Part shown: positions 58,874-64,000 of the stretch, piece after piece
Layout: each line of letters opens with the position of its first letter
How positions within the stretch are numbered: the first letter of the stretch is position 1
NCBI GenBank assembly: GCA_030532385.1
Contig: JAUNLG010000001.1
Location: forward strand, 124,001 to 188,000
From: Anaerococcus sp.
GTDB taxonomy: Bacteria > Bacillota > Clostridia > Tissierellales > Peptoniphilaceae
DNA: 64,000 bases
Direction of reading: 5' to 3'
Translations under genes and position numbers: made by a program
The notes under the pieces: model-generated
The model's database searches: none
What the model was told of the DNA's origin: nothing
Seen by the model: the letters and a program-made list of their open reading frames with translations, nothing else

Positions 58874-60767
58874 CAAGCTCTCCTGTCTTTAACCTTATTA
58901 AAAGGACATTTATATCCGCTGGTGAAACTCCTGAAATTCTTGAAGCTTGACCTACTGATTCAGGTTTTATTTCATTTAGCTTTTCAACAGATTCTTTTTT
59001 CAGTCCCAAAATCTTACTATAATCATAATTTTTAGGTAATTTATGCTCTTCTAGCTTCTTAAACTTGTCTATATCAGCCATTTGTTTTCTGATATAGCCC
59101 TCATACTTGATTTCAGTTTGAACTTGAATTTGTTGAAATCTTGGTAGGTCTGGCCTATTTTCATCAAAGATCCTAAGACTTTCATAGGTCAGCTCAGGTC
59201 TTTTTATAAGGTCATAGAGGCTTAGGGCATTTTTTAATGGACTTGTTCCAAGCTCTTCTAGGACCTTGTTGGTTTCATCCTTTGGAGTTAGAATTATATT
59301 CTTTAGCCTTTGGATTTCATTTTCTATAGCCTCTTTTTTGCCAAGCGTTTTTTCATATCTTTCCTTGCTTACAAGCCCTACCCTATAGCCTTTTTCTGTA
59401 AGTCTAAGGTCAGCATTATCTTGACGCATGGTAAGCCTATACTCACACCTTGAAGTCATCATCCTGTAAGGTTCCTTAGTTCCCTTGGTAGTTAGGTCAT
59501 CTATTAGGACTCCTATATAGGCATCTGACCTATCAAGGATTAATGGATCTTCTCCCTTAATCTTAAGGCCAGCATTGATACCTGCAATAAGACCTTGGCC
59601 GGCAGCTTCCTCATAGCCTGATGATCCATTTATTTGTCCTGCAAAATATAAACCTTCATAGTCCTTAGACTCTAGGGTCCTATATAACTTTCTTGTATCT
59701 ATCATGTCATATTCAATAGCATAGGCAGGTCTTATAATCTTTACATCTTCAAGGCCTAGAATTGTCTTATAAAAGTCCATTTGTACTTCTTGAGGTAGGG
59801 ATGAAGAAACTCCTTGGACATACATTTCATCGGTACTTAGACTCTCAGGCTCTATAAATACTTGGTGGATGTCCCTATCAGGAAACCTAACCATCTTATC
59901 TTCAATAGATGGGCAATACCTTGGACCAACTCCTTTGATAAAGCCTCCATAGATAGGTGACCTATCTAGGTTGTCCATTATTATTTCCTTAGTCTTTTCA
60001 CTAGTATAGGTTAGATAGCAATTTTCTTGCTTGATATGGGAAAAATCTTCCCCTTCATTTAGGAAAGAGAAAGGAATCACTTCCCTATCTCCTTTTTGAA
60101 CCTCGGTTTTATCAAAGTGGACAGATTTCCTATCAATCCTTGCTGGAGTTCCTGTCTTAAAGCGTCTTAATTTAAAGCCCATCTCCTCTAAACTATCAGA
60201 TAGGTAGGTTGCAGCTTGTAGACCGTGAGGGCCTGAAGTTTTTTCAAATTCTCCTATAAGGATCTTTCCATTAAGGTAGGTTCCAGTAGCAATGATTAGG
60301 GCCTTGGTATCAAAAATTGCTCCTTGGATTGTTTCACATGAAACAATTTTTCCATCCTTGTAATTTATCTTATCAACTTCTTGTTCAAAAAGGTCAAGAT
60401 TTTCCTGGTCTTCTAGGGTCTTTTTCATAACTTGGTGGTATTTGACCTTGTCAGCCTGTACACGAAGTGAGTGAACTGCAGGCCCCTTTGATGTATTTAG
60501 CATTCTTGACTGGATGAAGGTCTTATCTATATTGATAGCCATTTGTCCACCTAGGGCATCAACTTCTCTTACTATATGGCCCTTGCCTGTCCCTCCTATA
60601 TTAGGATTGCAAGGCATATCAGCTACTGATTCCATAGATGTAGTTAGGATCAAAGTCTTAAGGCCCATCCTTGCTGAGGCTAGACCTGCTTCACACCCTG
60701 CATGGCCTGCTCCTACTACTACTACATCATAGGAACCTGCCTTATACTTATAATTATTTTCCAACAC
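58866..60767 (-). CDS. mnmG: tRNA uridine-5-carboxymethylaminomethyl modification enzyme MnmG
   Basis: A 633-residue FAD protein with [21 protein letters not shown] at the N-terminus, the conserved [22 protein letters not shown] near residue 53, [22 protein letters not shown] near residue 374 and a helical C-terminal tRNA-binding domain. It works with MnmE on U34 of certain tRNAs. Start is probably GTG 60767, inside the end of mnmE (overlap 14 bases). A parS-like site lies within it. Confidence 0.95.
   Translation of the reverse strand: MLENNYKYKAGSYDVVVVGAGHAGCEAGLASARMGLKTLILTTSMESVADMPCNPNIGGTGKGHIVREVDALGGQMAINIDKTFIQSRMLNTSKGPAVHSLRVQADKVKYHQVMKKTLEDQENLDLFEQEVDKINYKDGKIVSCETIQGAIFDTKALIIATGTYLNGKILIGEFEKTSGPHGLQAATYLSDSLEEMGFKLRRFKTGTPARIDRKSVHFDKTEVQKGDREVIPFSFLNEGEDFSHIKQENCYLTYTSEKTKEIIMDNLDRSPIYGGFIKGVGPRYCPSIEDKMVRFPDRDIHQVFIEPESLSTDEMYVQGVSSSLPQEVQMDFYKTILGLEDVKIIRPAYAIEYDMIDTRKLYRTLESKDYEGLYFAGQINGSSGYEEAAGQGLIAGINAGLKIKGEDPLILDRSDAYIGVLIDDLTTKGTKEPYRMMTSRCEYRLTMRQDNADLRLTEKGYRVGLVSKERYEKTLGKKEAIENEIQRLKNIILTPKDETNKVLEELGTSPLKNALSLYDLIKRPELTYESLRIFDENRPDLPRFQQIQVQTEIKYEGYIRKQMADIDKFKKLEEHKLPKNYDYSKILGLKKESVEKLNEIKPESVGQASRISGVSPADINVLLIRLKTGELDG
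60330..60345. other. parS-like site 5
   Basis: TGTTTCACATGAAACA, one mismatch from consensus, inside mnmG. Confidence 0.85.
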
Positions 60768-62124
60768 AAAACTCCTTAAATACTTTATCCATTATTTCAT
60801 CTGATACTGCTTGACCAATTATTAATCCTAAGTCTTCATAGGCTCCCCTAAGGTCTACCTCTAGGGCATCTATTGGAATACCTCTTTTTATATCTTTTAT
60901 AGCAGAGGCTAGCTTAGCCTTAGCTGTTGATAAGAGCCTTTCATGGCGGGTATTGGTTATCAAAACTGACTCTCTTTTTAGGTCTTTGGTATTAAACATA
61001 TGGGTTATAATTCTTTCAAGCTCATCAATCCCCTCTTCTTTGACCATAGATGTTTTTATTATAGGAAAGTTTCCATCAAAGAAACTTTCATCAAACTTAG
61101 GGTCAAGGTCAGTCTTATTTAGGATTATGATTGCGTTTTTACCCCTTATTAAGTCTAGGATCTTCCTGTCTTCATCTGAAAAATCTCTAGACTGGTCAAA
61201 GATTCCTATAATCAAATCTGACTGGTCTATTAGGCTAATTGACTTGTCAACTCCAATTTTTTCTACTAGGTCATCTGTATCCCTAATACCTGCTGTATCA
61301 TTGATCTTTAGGGTGAAGTCTCCGAAAGAAATATACTCTGTTATCAAGTCCCTGGTAGTGCCTGGTATATCAGTTACTATGGCACGGTTTTCATCTAAAA
61401 GGATATTTAATAAGGATGACTTACCAACATTAGGCTTACCGATAATACTTGTATTAATCCCATCCTTTAGGATCTTTCCCTTATTAGAAGTAGTAAGGAG
61501 CTTATCGATCATCTCTTTTGCTTGGTCCATGAAAAATAAGATATCTTCATTGGATAGGTCCTCCCCATCTTCTGTAAAGTTTATAGAATATTCAAGCCTT
61601 GATAAGGCTTCTAGTAGGCTATTTCTTATCTCCCCTATCTTTCTTTTTAAGGAACCCTTAAGTTGGTTGACCCCTTCTTGCTGGCTTAGGTCATTACTAG
61701 CATTGATTATATCAAGGACTGCCTCAGCTTGAGATAGGTCAATTCTTCCATTTAGGAAGGCTCTTTTTGTAAATTCTCCTCTTTCTGCAAGGTCACATCC
61801 CTTATCTAAAAGAAGGTTCAAAATTTTTTTAACTGAGATAAAAGACCCATGGCAATTTATCTCACAGATATCTTCCCTAGTATAGGTATAAGGACCTTTC
61901 ATAAAGTTTACCATAACTTCATCAATTACAGCCCCATCATCTCCTATAATATTGCCATAGCGCATCCTCCTATTATCCCTATCCTTGTCTATAGAAGGGG
62001 ATCCTTTTAGGGGATTAAAAATTTGGTTAATAATTTCAAGTGATCTAGATCCACTCATCCTAACTATGGATATACCACCAGTCCCGGATGGAGTTGAGAT
62101 CGCTGCTATTGTTCTTTCTTCCAT
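60754..62124 (-). CDS. mnmE: tRNA modification GTPase MnmE
   Basis: The 456-residue protein has an N-terminal folate-binding domain ([21 protein letters not shown]) and a helical domain. The inserted G domain carries [12 protein letters not shown] near residue 225, [10 protein letters not shown] near residue 272 and NKTD near residue 333. The C-terminal FCVGK carries the conserved Cys. With MnmG it makes cmnm5U34. First gene of mnmE-mnmG-rsmG-CPBP, with a consensus promoter. Confidence 0.96.
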   Translation of the reverse strand: MEERTIAAISTPSGTGGISIVRMSGSRSLEIINQIFNPLKGSPSIDKDRDNRRMRYGNIIGDDGAVIDEVMVNFMKGPYTYTREDICEINCHGSFISVKKILNLLLDKGCDLAERGEFTKRAFLNGRIDLSQAEAVLDIINASNDLSQQEGVNQLKGSLKRKIGEIRNSLLEALSRLEYSINFTEDGEDLSNEDILFFMDQAKEMIDKLLTTSNKGKILKDGINTSIIGKPNVGKSSLLNILLDENRAIVTDIPGTTRDLITEYISFGDFTLKINDTAGIRDTDDLVEKIGVDKSISLIDQSDLIIGIFDQSRDFSDEDRKILDLIRGKNAIIILNKTDLDPKFDESFFDGNFPIIKTSMVKEEGIDELERIITHMFNTKDLKRESVLITNTRHERLLSTAKAKLASAIKDIKRGIPIDALEVDLRGAYEDLGLIIGQAVSDEIMDKVFKEFCVGK

Positions 62125-62153
62125 TTTTACTCCTTAGTATGATATTAAAATAT

Positions 62154-62172
62154 CCACTACTTTGACTAGTGG
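62154..62172. promoter_or_regulatory. Palindrome in the mnmE leader
   Basis: CCACTA-n7-TAGTGG lies between the mnmE promoter and ribosome site. The same two 6-bp arms with a different 7-bp centre occur before nrdA (37431-37449). Confidence 0.45.
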
Positions 62173-62186
62173 TTTGTAACATAGAA

Positions 62187-62214
62187 ATTATAATAGAAAA
62201 TCGCAATTTGTCAA
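62187..62214 (-). promoter_or_regulatory. Sigma-A promoter of the mnmE operon
   Basis: On the minus strand perfect TTGACA (62209-62214) and perfect TATAAT (62187-62192) are 16 bp apart. Confidence 0.8.
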
Positions 62215-62329
62215 TCTTTATCCTTATTTTACCCCAAGGATATTAAAAAACTTTAACAAAACTGCTTTTACCAGACATTGATATATGATATATTAGTACT
62301 ATATGTAATCATACAAATATGGAGGGATT

Positions 62330-64000
62330 ATGCAATTACAATCATTAAGCTCTCTACAATGGAACCTTATAGCAGGAGGCCTTGCAATCTTCTTGTTTGG
62401 TATCTCTCTTATGGGAAATGCCCTAACAAATTTTGCAGGTCCAAAGTTAAGAGGCTATGTAGAGAAGTACACTTCCAATCCTTTGATGGGAGTTTTAGTT
62501 GGTATAGTAATAACCGGTCTAATCCAATCATCATCAGCAACTACTGTTATAACCATAAGCTTTGTAAGAGCTGGAGTTATGAGTCTTGAACAGGCCATAG
62601 GGGTTATACTAGGTGCTAATATTGGTACGACTGTAACATCTATACTTATAGGTTTCAACCTAGAGTACTTATCTTATTTTATTACACTTATTGGAGTTAT
62701 ACTCTTTACCTTCTCTTCTAGGAGAAAAAATAAGTATTTTGGTGAAATCTTAATCGGTTTCGGTTTACTTTTTATAGGACTTGAGATGATGGGAGGAAGC
62801 TTATCTGAACTTAAAAATATAGAAAGTTTTGATAACTTTGTAGCATCTATGGCAAGAAACCCAATCCTTGCTGTAATAACAGGAGCAATACTTACAGCCC
62901 TTATCCAATCATCATCTGCTTTTATAGGAATAACCCAATCCTTGTTTGCTTCAGGGGCCATAGACCTAAATGTAGCCTTAGGATTAATGTTTGGTGCCAA
63001 TATAGGAACCTGTATAACAGCCTTATTAGCATCTGTTGGAGGAAGTCTATCTGCAAAAAGAGCTTCACTCTTTCATATCCTATTTAACCTATCAGTATCG
63101 GTAGTATTTTTAATCTTCCTAAACCCTTATGAAAGTCTAATTTCTTATCTAGCAGATAGCCTATCTGCAAATAAGTTAATGACTATAGCTATAGGTCACT
63201 TTATCTATAACTTCCTAGGAATGATAATCTTTCTACCATTTAATAAGCTATCAGCAAGGATTCTTAGAAAGATCATACCTGGCAGAGATTCAATCTTTAC
63301 CGACTTACCTGATATAGAACTTGATGAAAAACTAATAGAAGCCTTTCCTGCAGCAGCCCTAGATCAAATTAAGGATGCTATCCTAAAAGAATCTAAGGTA
63401 GCTCTTGAGACAATAAAACAAGCAAAATTATACCTAATGAATAAGGATAAAAAGGCCTTAGAAAATTCTAACCAGGCTGAGGCTATAGTAAACGAGATGG
63501 ACACAAAGATCCAGGCCTACTTATTAGAGATTGCCAAAAATTCCAATTCGGCAGATCTTGAAGGAGAAGTTCAAAACTACCTACAAATCCAAATAAATGT
63601 AGAAAGAATTTCAGACCTTGCCCAAAACCTAGGTGAGTATTTTGAAGAAATTTATGAATCAGAATCATCCTACACAGGAGAAGCCCTATCAGATCTTGAA
63701 GATATGTTTGATATGGTAATAAATAACTTTATAAGAAGTGTGGAAGTCTTTGACAAACACGATCAAATAGAATTTAGAAAACTTGGAGAAGACGAGGGAG
63801 CCCTTGACCTTATGGAGTCTAGCCTAAGAAAGTCCCACTATAAGAGACTACAAGATGGGGTAGACATGACATCTATGGCATCTTATGTCTTCAATGATAT
63901 AATATCAACAATGGAAAGAATGGGAGACCATGCCTACAATATAGCAAGGCTTACAACAGATCCTATAAAAATCCATACAGAACCCCATGGTAAATTTGAC
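62330..64000 (+). CDS. Na/Pi-cotransporter family protein with PhoU-like tail, 3' end beyond window
   Basis: The frame is open from ATG 62330 (ggaggg upstream) to the window edge, 557 codons so far. Two inverted membrane repeats each carry the Na/Pi symporter motif: GLIQSSSATTVITI with LGANIGTTVTS, and ALIQSSSAFIGIT with FGANIGTCITA. After the last helix (about residue 310) a long helical region of PhoU type follows (LKESKVALETIKQAKLYL..., MERMGDHAYNIARL). It is a probable Na+-coupled phosphate transporter or its regulator (NptA/YjbB-like), which fits the Na+ cycle made by the V-ATPase. Divergent from mnmE. Confidence 0.9.
   Translation, partial: MQLQSLSSLQWNLIAGGLAIFLFGISLMGNALTNFAGPKLRGYVEKYTSNPLMGVLVGIVITGLIQSSSATTVITISFVRAGVMSLEQAIGVILGANIGTTVTSILIGFNLEYLSYFITLIGVILFTFSSRRKNKYFGEILIGFGLLFIGLEMMGGSLSELKNIESFDNFVASMARNPILAVITGAILTALIQSSSAFIGITQSLFASGAIDLNVALGLMFGANIGTCITALLASVGGSLSAKRASLFHILFNLSVSVVFLIFLNPYESLISYLADSLSANKLMTIAIGHFIYNFLGMIIFLPFNKLSARILRKIIPGRDSIFTDLPDIELDEKLIEAFPAAALDQIKDAILKESKVALETIKQAKLYLMNKDKKALENSNQAEAIVNEMDTKIQAYLLEIAKNSNSADLEGEVQNYLQIQINVERISDLAQNLGEYFEEIYESESSYTGEALSDLEDMFDMVINNFIRSVEVFDKHDQIEFRKLGEDEGALDLMESSLRKSHYKRLQDGVDMTSMASYVFNDIISTMERMGDHAYNIARLTTDPIKIHTEPHGKFD

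Noticed and set aside
62278-62589. Open frame starting at 62278 on the plus strand
   Set aside because: It overlaps the Na/Pi symporter gene in another frame; the true frame shows clear membrane repeats and QSSSA motifs.
54000-64000. Possible oriC inside the window
   Set aside because: Despite parA/parB and parS sites I see no cluster of DnaA boxes (TTATCCACA) and no dnaA, dnaN, rpmH or jag gene; the origin is probably just outside.
1-64000. tRNA, rRNA, tmRNA or insertion sequences
   Set aside because: No cloverleaf ends (CCA with T-loop GGTTCAA), rRNA tracts, transposase motifs or terminal inverted repeats were recognised in the gaps I read on either strand.

Overview
The window is a 64 kb stretch of low-GC, densely coding Firmicutes chromosome. 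Gene content (Na+-type V-ATPase in ntp order, thrS behind a T-box, class I nrdA/nrdB with NrdR-like boxes, rubrerythrin, a thioredoxin reductase without NADPH motifs, a nickel-pincer cofactor operon) points to an anaerobic Gram-positive coccus of the Anaerococcus/Peptoniphilus type (Peptoniphilaceae). The genus is inference. The block mnmE-mnmG-rsmG-CPBP-cinA-parA-parB with five parS-like 16-mers shows that the right-hand part lies near oriC, although no DnaA-box cluster is visible. There are no rRNA or tRNA genes, CRISPR arrays, insertion sequences or prophage genes that I can support.

Left part (1-20.3 kb): the end of an M29 aminopeptidase, nagB, rubrerythrin (near-consensus promoter overlapped by a PerR/Fur-like operator), pgi, then a cell-surface/ABC-2 transporter cluster (3.7-7.2 kb) with one frameshifted permease and an unusual leader. 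Next come two CPBP/membrane protein genes, a MATE exporter, an ATP-grasp D-amino-acid-ligase-like gene behind thrS and its T-box, orphan mannose-type PTS EIIA and EIIB genes, and a CoA-disulfide reductase whose rhodanese domain lacks the catalytic Cys. A compact cassette at 17.8-20.3 kb (secreted Tyr-rich protein, split FtsX-like permease, ABC ATPase) has the architecture of a lactococcin-972-type bacteriocin/immunity system.

Middle (20.3-39.6 kb): a CNNM/CBS transporter, the complete nine-gene V-ATPase operon, a lipoprotein, a glycosyltransferase, an XRE regulator, nrdB and nrdA, an RDD protein, sppA and a DUF3842 gene.

Right part (39.6-64 kb): larE-larB-larC (larC split by a -1 frameshift at a run of nine A) followed by a FecBCD-type ABC importer, probably for nickel. 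The operon is preceded by a 110-nt leader with mutually exclusive hairpins that looks like an uncharacterised attenuator or riboswitch. Then come a GATE-domain membrane protein, a rearrangement scar joining two gene fragments, marR-ftsH, trxA-trxB, pta, and the ori-proximal block. A Na/Pi symporter runs off the right edge.

The candidates I would follow first are the lar leader, the lactococcin-972-like cassette, the pyridine-nucleotide-independent-looking thioredoxin reductase, and the leader at 3.7 kb in which a hairpin may bring a distant Shine-Dalgarno to the start codon.
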